Source: Ohtaekwangia sp036786105
Lineage (GTDB): Bacteria > Bacteroidota > Bacteroidia > Cytophagales > Cyclobacteriaceae
Assembly: GCF_036786105.1 (NCBI RefSeq)
Contig: NZ_DAIQRQ010000010.1
Span: forward strand, 1 to 64,000
Direction of reading: 5' to 3'
DNA: 64,000 nt
Shown in pieces: positions 52,419 to 62,124 of the stretch. Within the stretch, counting starts at the first letter, position 1; each line of letters opens with the position of its first letter. A program made the position numbers and the translations under genes. The notes below the pieces were generated by a model. That model was not told the origin of the DNA, ran no database searches, and saw only the letters and a list, made by a program, of their open reading frames with translations.

Positions 52419-52466
52419 TATCAGGTATAGCAGTTCCGCAGAGTAATAGAAGTTAAACATGTGCGT

Positions 52467-52721
52467 ATGAAAAGAATTGCAGTAATTACCATCGCGCTTC
52501 TGGCAAGCCTCAGCAACAGTTGGGCGCAATGCGCCATGTGCCGATCCACATTGGAGAATAACTACTCAAATGGCAATCCCGGTATAGCCGCGGGTATCAA
52601 CACCGGTATACTATATTTGCTGGTGCTGCCTTATTCGGCTGTTATGATATTAGGATATCTCTGGTATAAATCAAGTAAAGATGCCCGCAACAAGTTATCT
52701 GGAAGCACTGCTGCAGGGTAA
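52467..52721 (+). CDS. Small exported membrane protein with CxxC
   Basis: About 84 residues: signal peptide (ends SWAQ, about 21), a CAMC motif immediately after it, a polar stretch and one C-terminal helix (about 49-68). The CxxC near the mature N terminus could bind metal or be a thiol pair. The GTG at 52461 is an alternative start two codons earlier. The last 41 bases overlap the next gene in another frame. Confidence 0.75.
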   Translation: MKRIAVITIALLASLSNSWAQCAMCRSTLENNYSNGNPGIAAGINTGILYLLVLPYSAVMILGYLWYKSSKDARNKLSGSTAAG

Positions 52722-53058
52722 GTGCCCGCGGTGCCGGCAGGGCAAGATGTTTAAATATCCCGTTACCAACATCTCGAAGTTCGCGATCATGAACGAACGT
52801 TGCCCGCATTGCAACGTGAGGCTTGAGCCCGAGCCTGGATTTTACCAGGGATCAATGTACGTGAGCTATGGTATTACCGTAGGTTTTCTCATTGCCATGA
52901 GTATACTTTTTTACCTGGTTATTCCGAACCGTTCCGAATGGCTCTATATCGGCATATTCATTGCTCTCATGGTCTTCCTGATACCGTTCAATTATCGTTA
53001 CTCGAAGATCCTGTTCTTATACTTTTTCGGAGGTATAAAATATCAAAAGCAAGAGTAA
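52681..53058 (+). CDS. DUF983 zinc-ribbon-like membrane protein
   Basis: A 125-residue protein of the DUF983 family: CPRCRQG and CPHCNV, two CxxC pairs forming a probable zinc ribbon at residues 15-45, then two membrane helices (about 63-80 and 88-104). DUF983 genes are commonly near cytochrome oxidase genes, here at the tail of the assembly group. The 41-base overlap with the upstream gene is real if the ATG at 52681 is used; no later ATG precedes the CPRC motif. Confidence 0.88.
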   Translation: MPATSYLEALLQGKCPRCRQGKMFKYPVTNISKFAIMNERCPHCNVRLEPEPGFYQGSMYVSYGITVGFLIAMSILFYLVIPNRSEWLYIGIFIALMVFLIPFNYRYSKILFLYFFGGIKYQKQE

Positions 53059-53179
53059 ATCCAGGCTTCGCTCGTAAAGTAATGATTCGTGATGCTCATG
53101 CCCGCTTTTAACAGGAGCTGGACTGTGAAAACAAAAAACGGTTCACTAACTTTAACGATCACCATCGGCTTGCAGCATT

Positions 53180-56100
53180 TTGAAATCGAAGGTAAAACTC
53201 ATCATTGCGTGTGTATTTTTTCTGGTAGCCGGGCTCCTTGCTGCACTCTACTCTCATCAGCGTCCCTCACCGCAGGCGTATGTAGTAAAGCTTGCAGACG
53301 GCGTTAACCACGAGCTGCGTGCGCTGGAAGAAGAAGCCGGTGATGTAATGCACAAACTGAAAACAGATACCACCACCCGCGCACTACCGGCCGAGCATGA
53401 ATATTCTTTCTTTGTATACAACAAAGGTGAGCTTATTTATTGGAGCGATAACAAATACGTTCCTTCTTACGCATCGGTACAGGATGCCTTTGTATTAAAA
53501 TTATTAAAGGCTGGTAACAGCGATTACCTGGCACGCAAGTGGAGTTTATCCGGAGAGAAAGTACTCATTGGCATCATCCCGCTATACAGGCGTTATCCCA
53601 TTACCAACAACTATCTTCAGGCAGAGTGGAATGATAGAATTTTTTCTTCCGGCGATGTAACGATACTGGAGGCAAGCGCCACGGTAGGCATACCCGTTTG
53701 TGTGAAGGAGGCGTGCCCGTTTCGGGTTAGTATGCAACAGCAGGATATGTTGTTCCCGGAGCGTGCCGTGGCAGCAGTAGTGTTGCTATCCATTGGTATC
53801 ATACTGCTGGTGATTGTAGTATATCAGGCCGCGCTAAAAGTCAGGTACCTCGAAGTGGGTTTCGTTATGCTTTATGTTTTTTTATATGCACTGCGCATTG
53901 TGATGATAGAGCTGAACTTCCCCGCAGATTTTCTGTCTTCCGATCTCCTCAATCCACAGATTTTTGCTTCCTCTACATTGAATGGATCGCTGGTTGATCT
54001 TGTGCTCAATGAGATTGGTGTATTGTTACTGTGCTTCTATATTTTCAAAAATTATGTTCGCTTCAAAGTTGCGCTGTGGCTCATTCACCATAAAGTATGG
54101 TCATGGCCGACTTCCGTGTTCTGCAGTTTATGTATACTTTTCGCTGCGCTGTTCCCGTTTGTGGTAATTCAAACACTCTCCAATAACTCGGTTATTGTGC
54201 TCGATATTTCGCAATCACTACGTGTTGATGTGCTTCGCATGGCAGCGCTGGTTGCGGTGGTTATTGCCGGAGCATGTTCGTTTCTGTTTATGCACGCGTT
54301 CATCCGCTTGCTGGCTGTGAACCGTAACCGCTTGCGTGCTCTTATATCTTTTCTGATTGCCATTGCAGTGTTTGTAGTGATCAACGCGATCACCCGGCAG
54401 GAGTATATCTCGTCTTTAATCATGGCCATTGTATACTTTGTGGTGATATACTCGCTGCACCTGTATAGCAGTTTAAAGCGATTGGGCTTTGCTACATTTG
54501 CTTATCTGTTCGTAGCATTGTTCTTTCTGGCAGCCAATGGCGCCTATACACTTCAATATTTTACACACAAGAAGAAGATTGAAAGCCAGTTTCGTTTTGC
54601 GCGTAACTTTTTGATCGACCGCGATGACTTTGGCGAATACCTGTTATCAGAAACAGCGACTAACGTATCACGCGATGTATTCATTCAAAAGCGATTAACC
54701 AGTATCTTTTTAAGTTATGATGCCATCCGGCAGAAGATACGCCAGGTATTTCTTCCGGCATACTTCAATAAATATGATGTAGATATATTTTTATTCAATG
54801 CCGCGGGGCAACCGTTGGATGATCTGACGGCTACTTCTTTCTCGGAGTTGATTGCACGCTACGATCGCGAAGCTTATCGCACGAAATACGAGAATGTATA
54901 CTTCATCAACAACCCCGCAGGCGATGTGTCACAACAATATCTGGTTCGGATACCCATACGAAAGCAAGGCACGATAGCAGGCCACGTAGTGTTGCAGCTT
55001 TCGCTGAAGAAAATCATCCCCGAAAATGTATACCCGGAATTGCTGGTCGATAACCGATTCAAACAATTTGTGCGGGCACAGGATTTCAGCTATGCCGTAT
55101 TTGCCAACAACAGGATTCTATACAGCGCGGGTGATTTTAACTACGATCTTCTTTTCGATACGGGATTATTTGGCGACATCGCTATTCACACCAATGGAAC
55201 AGTTTTCAATGGCTACGATCATATTGCAGTAGAAGATGAGAGTGGGAGAGTGGCCGTGGTATCGTCACAACGCGATTCGGTTACGTTCCGGCTGGCAAGC
55301 TTTTCTTTTCTCATGGTAACCGGGTTGATGATTATCCTCGCGCTTATACTTGTGCAGGGGGTAGTGAACTATGTGCGGGGCGATAAACTATATTTCAGTG
55401 CACGCATTCAGTTGCTGCTCAACCTGTCGTTCTTCCTGCCGCTTATTATTGTGAGCTTTGTAACGCTGCAATTGATTGGCCGGTCTTCGCAGAATCAGCT
55501 CAACGATGATTACCTGCGCAAGGCACGCACCATCGGCGAACAGATATCCGGGCGGTTAAGCGATGTATCTGAATCGGGTACTGATTATATCACCAGTATT
55601 TTTGAAGCACAGATAAACAACCTGGCCAAGCTCGACAACCTCGATATCAATGTATACAATGCCCGTGGTGTGCTGATCGCTACCAGCCAGCCGATGATCG
55701 AAGAACATGAATTGCTTTCGGACTATATCAACCCGCGCGCCTATAAAAAAATACAGGCTGGTGAATATCTCTTTATTGACACCGAGCAGGTTGGCAAACT
55801 AAATTATTTCGTGGCGTATACCGTGTTGAAGTCGCCCGTGAGTGGCGAAACGATGGGTATATTAGGCATTCCGTTTTTCCGATCGGGTGCCTCGCTGGAA
55901 AGTGTGCAGATCACCATCTTCACCAACATCCTGAATATATTCACGCTCATCTTTATTGCACTTGTAGTACTGGCCTACTTTGTATCGAAGTGGCTCACCT
56001 TTCCACTGGAGTTCATTACCCAATCGTTGCGCAGAACATCCCTTACCAAAACCAATCAGCCGCTGGTGTGGAAGTCAGACGATGAGATTGGGCTCATGGT

Positions 56101-56836
56101 GAAGGAGTATAACCAAATGCTTTATAATCTTGGTGAAAGTAAAGCAGAGCTGGAGCAGAATCAGCGTGAACGCACGTGGCGCGAAGTAGCGCAGCAGGTG
56201 GCGCATGAGATCAAGAATCCGCTCACGCCCATGAAGCTCACCTTGCAGCAATTGGAGCGCACGATACAATCGGGTAACAACGTACAGGAGAAAACAGCGA
56301 AAGCCGTATCGTCATTACTCACACAAGTCGATACGTTGAATGATATAGCATCTTCGTTCAGCTCGTTTGCCAAAATGCCCGAGCCGGTTATTCAACCGGT
56401 GGAACTGGTGAGCCTCCTTAAACGTATTGTCGATCTGCATAGCCATAGCGGAGAGATCAATCTCAAACATCACCTCAAAGAACTTTATGTACTCGGTGAT
56501 GATCAGCTTTTAGGGAGAACGTTCTCCAACATTATACTCAATGCCTTTCAGGCGGCACGTCCCGGTGAAGCAGCGGTGGTGAATATATCGCTTCAACGAA
56601 AAGATGGTGTTGCCCATATAGCCTTTCAGGATACAGGCAAAGGCATGGAGCCGGAAGTAGCAGAGCGGGTTTTCTTTCCACACTTTACTACCAAAAAGTC
56701 GGGTTCCGGGCTTGGTCTTGCCATTGCCCGGCAGGCGATTGAACACATGCAGGGGCGCATCTGGTTTGAAACACAACCGGGTAAAGGCACTACGTTCTTC
56801 ATTGAAGTGCGGGTGCGCGATGGCGCAGCGAAATAG
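53180..56836 (+). CDS. Large membrane-bound sensor histidine kinase (NtrY-like tail)
   Basis: A 1218-residue protein. The N-terminal 750 residues contain a first helix (about 4-24), an exported segment, and a block of about eight membrane helices with large exported loops; a second exported sensor loop is flanked by helices near 740 and 920. A HAMP-type segment (about 935-985) leads to the kinase: H-box VAHEIKNPLTPMKL with H1009, N-box NIILNAFQAA, and G-boxes DTGKGM and SGSGLGLAIA. The start codon appears to be TTG, since no in-frame ATG precedes the first hydrophobic segment; a near-match -7 box (TAACTTTA, 53147-53154) is 25 bases upstream. No response regulator is adjacent. Confidence 0.88.
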   Translation: MKSKVKLIIACVFFLVAGLLAALYSHQRPSPQAYVVKLADGVNHELRALEEEAGDVMHKLKTDTTTRALPAEHEYSFFVYNKGELIYWSDNKYVPSYASVQDAFVLKLLKAGNSDYLARKWSLSGEKVLIGIIPLYRRYPITNNYLQAEWNDRIFSSGDVTILEASATVGIPVCVKEACPFRVSMQQQDMLFPERAVAAVVLLSIGIILLVIVVYQAALKVRYLEVGFVMLYVFLYALRIVMIELNFPADFLSSDLLNPQIFASSTLNGSLVDLVLNEIGVLLLCFYIFKNYVRFKVALWLIHHKVWSWPTSVFCSLCILFAALFPFVVIQTLSNNSVIVLDISQSLRVDVLRMAALVAVVIAGACSFLFMHAFIRLLAVNRNRLRALISFLIAIAVFVVINAITRQEYISSLIMAIVYFVVIYSLHLYSSLKRLGFATFAYLFVALFFLAANGAYTLQYFTHKKKIESQFRFARNFLIDRDDFGEYLLSETATNVSRDVFIQKRLTSIFLSYDAIRQKIRQVFLPAYFNKYDVDIFLFNAAGQPLDDLTATSFSELIARYDREAYRTKYENVYFINNPAGDVSQQYLVRIPIRKQGTIAGHVVLQLSLKKIIPENVYPELLVDNRFKQFVRAQDFSYAVFANNRILYSAGDFNYDLLFDTGLFGDIAIHTNGTVFNGYDHIAVEDESGRVAVVSSQRDSVTFRLASFSFLMVTGLMIILALILVQGVVNYVRGDKLYFSARIQLLLNLSFFLPLIIVSFVTLQLIGRSSQNQLNDDYLRKARTIGEQISGRLSDVSESGTDYITSIFEAQINNLAKLDNLDINVYNARGVLIATSQPMIEEHELLSDYINPRAYKKIQAGEYLFIDTEQVGKLNYFVAYTVLKSPVSGETMGILGIPFFRSGASLESVQITIFTNILNIFTLIFIALVVLAYFVSKWLTFPLEFITQSLRRTSLTKTNQPLVWKSDDEIGLMVKEYNQMLYNLGESKAELEQNQRERTWREVAQQVAHEIKNPLTPMKLTLQQLERTIQSGNNVQEKTAKAVSSLLTQVDTLNDIASSFSSFAKMPEPVIQPVELVSLLKRIVDLHSHSGEINLKHHLKELYVLGDDQLLGRTFSNIILNAFQAARPGEAAVVNISLQRKDGVAHIAFQDTGKGMEPEVAERVFFPHFTTKKSGSGLGLAIARQAIEHMQGRIWFETQPGKGTTFFIEVRVRDGAAK

Positions 56837-56948
56837 ACGAATTTGTTTTTTAAGCTGAGCATCCGTAACCTTTCCTGAAAGGGGCAGTATGCTTTTAGGC
56901 TACGCAACCTTTTCATATTTCCATAGTCTTCTATCAAACCGCTATCGC

Positions 56949-59309
56949 ATGATCAAAAACTATCTTCTCATCGCCATCCGGAACATCTTCCGGAACAAGC
57001 TCTTCTCAACGGTTAATATCCTTGGCCTCGCCTTTGGTATTGGCAGTGCGTTGCTCATCTTTTTGTGGGTGAATGATGAACTGGGAGTGGATAAATTTCA
57101 CGCTCACAGTGACCGGTTATACCGGGTTATGGAGAACCAGACATACTCCGATGGCAGGATGTATACTTTCCAGTCAACGCCAGGGCCCATGGCGCCTTTC
57201 ATTAAAGATAAGTTTCCGGAGATCGAGAAGGCTACGCGATGGACGTGGCAGATGACGCAATTATTCCAGTATCAGGATAAATCATTCTATAATGAGGGTT
57301 TTTATGTCGACCAGGATTTTATCGAAATGTTCTCATTTCCCTTTGTAGCAGGCGATGTAAAGACTGCGCTCAAGGAAAAGAATTCCATCGTGATCAGCGA
57401 GACGATGGCGAAGCGCTATTTTGGCGATGACGATCCGATGGGAAAGATTCTCACACTCAATACGCAAACTGCTTTTACCGTGACGGGCGTAGTAAAAGAC
57501 ATTGGTAAAAATTCATCGATACAGTTTCAATATTTACTGCCGTTTCAGTCATTTTTTGATGAGAACAAAAGCTGGCTCGACCAGTGGGGCAATAACAACA
57601 TTCGAACATTTCTGTTGCTTGCCGAAGGTACGGATGCAGCTGCGTTTGCCAAGAAACTGAAAGGAGAGATTAAGGAACACGAAAAGGAATCGAATGTAGA
57701 GCTGTTCATTCAACCTTTTGGTGAGGCGTATTTGTATAATGAATTTGAGAATGGTATTCAGTCCGGCGGAAGAATCGAGTTCGTGCGCATCTTCTTTATT
57801 GTGGCTGTGTTTGTACTGGTAATTGCGTGTATCAACTTCATGAACCTCTCTACCGCACAGGCAACAAAACGTGCCAAAGAAGTAGGATTACGCAAAGTAA
57901 TAGGAGCAGTGCCCAGTCAGCTATTCCGGCAGTTTATGGGCGAGTCGTTTATAACTGTATTTGTTTCGGCACTCATCGCCATGCTGCTGGTATATTTACT
58001 AATACCAGTGTTTAACAACATCATCGGTAAATCGCTCAGTTTAAATCTGCTCGATGCCAAAACACTGCTCATTTTTATTGCCATCATTATTACAACGGCA
58101 TTTGTAGCCGGCAGTTATCCGGCATTATTCATCTCGGAATTTAAACCGGTGCAAGTACTCAAAGGACAATTGAAGAGCGGCAGCCGTGCCGCTATATTTC
58201 GTAAAGGATTGGTGGTGGTGCAATTCACCTTCTCTATATTCTTAATCATCAGCACGGTGGTTGTCTTTCGACAGATGAGTTTTATGGAAGATCGCGATAT
58301 AGGTTTTGATCGTACAAACCTTTTCTCGGTGTGGCTGGAAGGAGATATACCCAAGAAGTACGAAACGTTCCGCACACGGCTTATGACCGAGCCGGGCATT
58401 GAATCGGTAACAGCATCCAGTCAGTTACCGATTGATGTCGGCAATTCCACATCGAACCTGCAATGGGAAGGTAAGGATGAAAACGAGCGCATTCTCTTTT
58501 CGAACATGGATGTTGATTATGAATTTATACAGACCATGCGCATGCAAATGGCCGAAGGACGCCCGTTTGATCGCAGCCTCGTTACCGATACCAATAATTA
58601 TATAGTAAATGAAAAAGCAGCGGCGAAATTCGGGTTCAAGAACGGTACTGCAGGCCAAGATCTCACCATGTGGGAAAAGAAAGGCAAGATCATTGGTGTA
58701 GTAAAGAATTTTAACTTCGGCTCGCTGCATAGTGAAATTGAACCGCTGGTAATTCGTGTAAACGCTGGCTGGCGTAATTGCCTGCTGGTACGCGCGAAGG
58801 CTAACGAAACAGAAGCTGCGATACGCTCAGTGGAAAAGCTCTGGAAAGAATATGCTCCGGCTTATCCGTTCAAATATAGTTTCCTCAACCAGGACTGGGA
58901 ACAGTTTTACAAAGCCGAAGGTCAGCGTGGAAAAGTGTTTAATACGCTGGCGATACTTTCCATCTTTATATCATGTTTGGGATTGTTCGGTCTTTCTGCA
59001 TTCTCGGCTGAACGCAGAACCAAAGAGCTCGGCATCCGCAAGGCGATGGGTGCTACTGTGCCGGGGCTGGTACAACTCATGAGTCGCGAGTTTACCATGC
59101 TGGTATTGATTGCTGCCTGTATAGGTTGCCCGCTCGGATGGTACTTTATGGATAAGTGGCTGCAGGCGTATGCCTATCACGTAGAGGTAGGATACATCAC
59201 GCTCATTGCTGCTACGTTGGTCTGTCTGGCCATCTCGATGATCACGATCTCCTATCACTCGATAAAAGTAGCAGCTACCAACCCGATAAAAAGTCTGCGC
59301 TACGAATAG
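56949..59309 (+). CDS. FtsX/MacB-type ABC transporter permease
   Basis: About 786 residues with the double FtsX layout: helix at 20-40, a large MacB periplasmic core domain, three helices near 285-420, a second periplasmic domain, and three helices near 665-775. The RRTKELGIRKAMGATV and AKEVGLRKVIGAV segments after helices are the family coupling motifs. Such Bacteroidota permeases export lipoproteins, peptides or drugs, but no ATPase is next to it. The frame opens at 56889; the ATG at 56949 (MIKNYLLIAIRNIFRNK) is the family start. Confidence 0.9.
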   Translation: MIKNYLLIAIRNIFRNKLFSTVNILGLAFGIGSALLIFLWVNDELGVDKFHAHSDRLYRVMENQTYSDGRMYTFQSTPGPMAPFIKDKFPEIEKATRWTWQMTQLFQYQDKSFYNEGFYVDQDFIEMFSFPFVAGDVKTALKEKNSIVISETMAKRYFGDDDPMGKILTLNTQTAFTVTGVVKDIGKNSSIQFQYLLPFQSFFDENKSWLDQWGNNNIRTFLLLAEGTDAAAFAKKLKGEIKEHEKESNVELFIQPFGEAYLYNEFENGIQSGGRIEFVRIFFIVAVFVLVIACINFMNLSTAQATKRAKEVGLRKVIGAVPSQLFRQFMGESFITVFVSALIAMLLVYLLIPVFNNIIGKSLSLNLLDAKTLLIFIAIIITTAFVAGSYPALFISEFKPVQVLKGQLKSGSRAAIFRKGLVVVQFTFSIFLIISTVVVFRQMSFMEDRDIGFDRTNLFSVWLEGDIPKKYETFRTRLMTEPGIESVTASSQLPIDVGNSTSNLQWEGKDENERILFSNMDVDYEFIQTMRMQMAEGRPFDRSLVTDTNNYIVNEKAAAKFGFKNGTAGQDLTMWEKKGKIIGVVKNFNFGSLHSEIEPLVIRVNAGWRNCLLVRAKANETEAAIRSVEKLWKEYAPAYPFKYSFLNQDWEQFYKAEGQRGKVFNTLAILSIFISCLGLFGLSAFSAERRTKELGIRKAMGATVPGLVQLMSREFTMLVLIAACIGCPLGWYFMDKWLQAYAYHVEVGYITLIAATLVCLAISMITISYHSIKVAATNPIKSLRYE

Positions 59310-59320
59310 AGTAAAATAAA

Positions 59321-59366
59321 AAGGCATCTCTACCATGAATCGTTGAAGATTGTGTAGAGATGCCTT
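59321..59366. terminator. Bidirectional terminator between permease and ABC-F genes
   Basis: A perfect 13-bp stem, AAGGCATCTCTAC (59321-59333) with its complement (59354-59366), and a 20-base loop. An A-rich run precedes it, giving a T tract on the minus strand; it lies between convergent genes. Its sequence is not related to the word repeats. Confidence 0.8.
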
Positions 59367-59398
59367 ACTATAAATTGTTGAACTACGCTATTATCAGC

Positions 59399-61018
59399 TT
59401 ACGCGTAGAGCGCTTCTTTCTGTTCTGCTACTTTATCACTTTCAATATACTCATCGTAGCTCATCAGCTTATCGATGAAACCATTCGGTGTTATTTCGAT
59501 GATGCGGTTGGCTACCGTTTGGGTGAACTCGTGATCGTGTGAGGTAAACAATATAGTGCCCGGGAAATCTTTCAGCGCGTTGTTGAACGCTGTGATCGAT
59601 TCAAGATCGAGGTGGTTGGTAGGCTCATCGAGGATGAGCACGTTGGCACCGGCCAGCATCATGCGTGAAATCATGCAGCGCATCTTTTCTCCTCCGGAGA
59701 GTACATTGCACTTCTTGAATACTTCTTCGCCTGAGAAAAGCATTTTACCGAGGAACCCGCGGATATATACTTCATCCTTGTTCTCTTCCTCTGCAAACTG
59801 ACGAAGCCAGTCGATCAGGTTATCGTTCGATTGAAAATACTTTTCGTTGTTGTTCGGCAAGTAGGCTGTGGTGATCGTTTGTCCGAATTTGAATTCACCG
59901 CCATCCGGTTTCAGTTCACCTGCCAGTATCTGGAACAACGATGTAATCGCGAGACTTTCTTTACTCAGCACTGCAATCTTGTCGCCCTTGTTTACAAAGA
60001 AATCAAGGTTCTTGAAAAGTGTGGTGCCGTTGAGTGAGTAGCTCAGATTTTCTACCTGCAGGATCTGATCGCCAGCCGTGCGTTTCTGCTGGTATATAAT
60101 AGCAGGGTAACGGCGGGTAGAAGGTTGAATATCATCTACGTTGATCTTATCCAGTAATTTTCTGCGGCTCGTAGCCTGGCGTGATTTGGAAGCATTGGCG
60201 CTGAAGCGGGCAATGAACTCCTGTAATTCCTTCTTTTTGTCTTCAGCCTTCTTGTTGGCAGCCGAGCGCTGTTGTAACGCAAGCTGACTGGATTGATACC
60301 AGAATGTATAGTTACCAGTATATAATTTGATGGCACTGAAATCTATATCCACGATGTGCGTACAAACGGTATCGAGGAAGTGACGGTCGTGGGATACAAC
60401 GATCACGGTATTCTTGAAATCCAGCAGGAAGTCTTCCAGCCACGTAATCGTGTTGATGTCAAGGTCATTGGTAGGTTCATCGAGGATCAGGATATCCGGA
60501 TTTCCAAACAGCGCCTGTGCAAGGAGCACGCGTACTTTCTGGTTACCGCTCAATTCCTTCAGCAGCTTGTAATGATCTTCTTCCACAATGCCCAGTCCGC
60601 TCAACAGCGCTGCTGCATCTGACTGTGCATTCCATCCATCCATTTCGGCAAACTCAGCTTCAAGCTCTGATGCGCGAACGCCATCTTCTTCCGAGAAATC
60701 GGGCTTCGCATAAATCGCATCTTTCTCCTGCATAATGCTCCACAGCTTGCTGTGTCCCATCAGTACTGTATCCAGCACCGATGTTTCATCGTAAGCGTGG
60801 TGGTTCTGGCGGAGCACGGCCATGCGTTTGCCGGGTTCAATGCTGATGTTTCCGCGGGTAGGATCGATATCACCAGCCAGTATTTTCAGGAACGTGGATT
60901 TTCCGGCACCATTCGCACCGATCACACCGTAACAGTTGCCGGAAGTGAATTTAATGTTCACTTCGTCAAAAAGTACGCGCTTGCCGAACTGAAGAGAGAT
61001 GTTATTTGCTGCAATCAT
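59399..61018 (-). CDS. ABC-F family ATPase (translation factor, YbiT-like)
   Basis: A 539-residue soluble protein with two ABC domains: Walker A GANGAGKST and signature LSGNQK in the first, and LSKES (a degenerate Walker A) with the signature LSGGEK and Walker B VLILDEP in the second, with a linker (P-site tRNA interaction motif region) around 240-310. No membrane segment. ABC-F proteins act on ribosomes, rescuing or protecting translation. Note that the second-domain Walker A lacks the GK(S/T) in this reading (VLSKESLA), a common YbiT-like variation, so that site may not hydrolyse ATP. Confidence 0.9.
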   Translation of the reverse strand: MIAANNISLQFGKRVLFDEVNIKFTSGNCYGVIGANGAGKSTFLKILAGDIDPTRGNISIEPGKRMAVLRQNHHAYDETSVLDTVLMGHSKLWSIMQEKDAIYAKPDFSEEDGVRASELEAEFAEMDGWNAQSDAAALLSGLGIVEEDHYKLLKELSGNQKVRVLLAQALFGNPDILILDEPTNDLDINTITWLEDFLLDFKNTVIVVSHDRHFLDTVCTHIVDIDFSAIKLYTGNYTFWYQSSQLALQQRSAANKKAEDKKKELQEFIARFSANASKSRQATSRRKLLDKINVDDIQPSTRRYPAIIYQQKRTAGDQILQVENLSYSLNGTTLFKNLDFFVNKGDKIAVLSKESLAITSLFQILAGELKPDGGEFKFGQTITTAYLPNNNEKYFQSNDNLIDWLRQFAEEENKDEVYIRGFLGKMLFSGEEVFKKCNVLSGGEKMRCMISRMMLAGANVLILDEPTNHLDLESITAFNNALKDFPGTILFTSHDHEFTQTVANRIIEITPNGFIDKLMSYDEYIESDKVAEQKEALYA

Positions 61019-61041
61019 GTTGTTGTGGACAAATCAAGCTG

Positions 61042-61049
61042 CAAAGATA
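61042..61049 (-). promoter_or_regulatory. -7 box of the ABC-F gene
   Basis: TATCTTTG on the minus strand is an exact TAnnTTTG match and ends 23 bases before the ATG. No clear TTTG at -33. Confidence 0.5.
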
Positions 61050-61315
61050 ACGAAAAGACTGACGTGCACCGGGCGTAGCGAGTTAGGCAAAGATTAAAAT
61101 TTGTTGCAATCGAAATAGCGCAGCTGGCAGAACGGCTACTAGCCACAGGCTGCAGGCTACTGGAAAGACAGTTTCCGTGTTATTTTGTTTCCGATAGAAG
61201 TTATCGGGATGTGGAAAATAAAATCCCATCACGCAAAGGAACACAAAGAAGACACATAGTTTCCCAAAGAAATCATTCCTTGACCTCAATATGTCCAGCA
61301 GCCAGAAGCCTGCAG

Positions 61316-62041
61316 CTACTCATGCCGGTATCCTTTCTTCTCGATCACTTTTCCTTTCAATAGTGCATCGATATCGTCATCGCTTCGCAGGTAATTCATT
61401 TGTGAAACGATCCAGGTTGCACGCCTGTCCATGTAAGGCGAAGCGGGATTGACTTTATACTTTTTAGGATTGGGCAAACATGCTGCAATCAGTGCAGCTT
61501 CACGCTGTGTAAGTTTACGCGCAGGCTTTTTAAAATAATAGTGTGCAGCCGCTTCAATGCCGAATACACCGCGGCCCATCTCCGAAACATTCAGGTATAC
61601 TTCCAGTATACGCTTCTTGCCCCAGATCTTCTCGATCATGAACGTGAAGTAGGCTTCAAGTCCTTTACGCGTCCAGCTGCGACCTTGCCACAGAAAAACA
61701 TTTTTGGCTACCTGCTGGCTAATCGTGGAACCGCCACGGATAATAGAAGTTTTTTTACGATCGTTATATCGGATCGCTTTCTCTATACTCTTCCAGTCGA
61801 AACCATTGTGAACCGGAAACAACTGATCTTCGGATGACATCACCGCCAGCGGAGCATTGCTGGACATTTCTTTCCAGGTAATATAATCGCGCTTCAATCC
61901 ATACCCGGATACCCAGCTCACCAGTTGTGTAATGGTAACAGGAGGATCTATCCACTTCAGCAGAATAATATATACCAGTTGTGCGAGAAAGAGTATAACA
62001 AATATCTTCTTCAGCTTATGTCCAATCTTCTTCCAGTTCAT
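61316..62041 (-). CDS. mtgA: Monofunctional biosynthetic peptidoglycan transglycosylase
   Basis: About 241 residues: an N-terminal membrane helix (about 10-30) and a GT51 glycosyltransferase domain that polymerises lipid II into glycan strands. The GT51 motifs are visible: DQLFPVHNGFDWKSIEKAI (catalytic Glu region, D replaces E in the usual ED.F), RGGSTISQQVAKN, and KRILEVYLNVSEMG. No transpeptidase domain follows, so it is MtgA rather than a PBP1. The ATG at 62041 is preferred; one at 62062 would add seven residues and end right against the hairpin at 62063. Confidence 0.93.
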   Translation of the reverse strand: MNWKKIGHKLKKIFVILFLAQLVYIILLKWIDPPVTITQLVSWVSGYGLKRDYITWKEMSSNAPLAVMSSEDQLFPVHNGFDWKSIEKAIRYNDRKKTSIIRGGSTISQQVAKNVFLWQGRSWTRKGLEAYFTFMIEKIWGKKRILEVYLNVSEMGRGVFGIEAAAHYYFKKPARKLTQREAALIAACLPNPKKYKVNPASPYMDRRATWIVSQMNYLRSDDDIDALLKGKVIEKKGYRHE

Positions 62042-62062
62042 ACTCAGCAGGGGCTCATGCAA

Positions 62063-62102
62063 CAGGCGCTATACTTTTCATGGAAGAAAAGTATAGCGCC
62101 TG
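62063..62102. other. Perfect 17-bp hairpin upstream of mtgA
   Basis: CAGGCGCTATACTTTTC (62063-62079) and its exact complement (62086-62102) enclose a 6-base loop. On the minus strand it follows the upstream gene stop by 22 bases and ends 21 bases before the mtgA ATG. There is no T tract on that strand, so it could be a terminator, an mRNA stabiliser for the upstream gene or a control hairpin for mtgA. Confidence 0.85.
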
Positions 62103-62124
62103 AAATTTTTCTGTCAACTACGTG

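Noticed and set aside
53089..53307. Small frame overlapping the histidine kinase start
   Set aside because: It is in a different frame from the kinase, ends inside it and is Cys/Ser-rich; chance frame.
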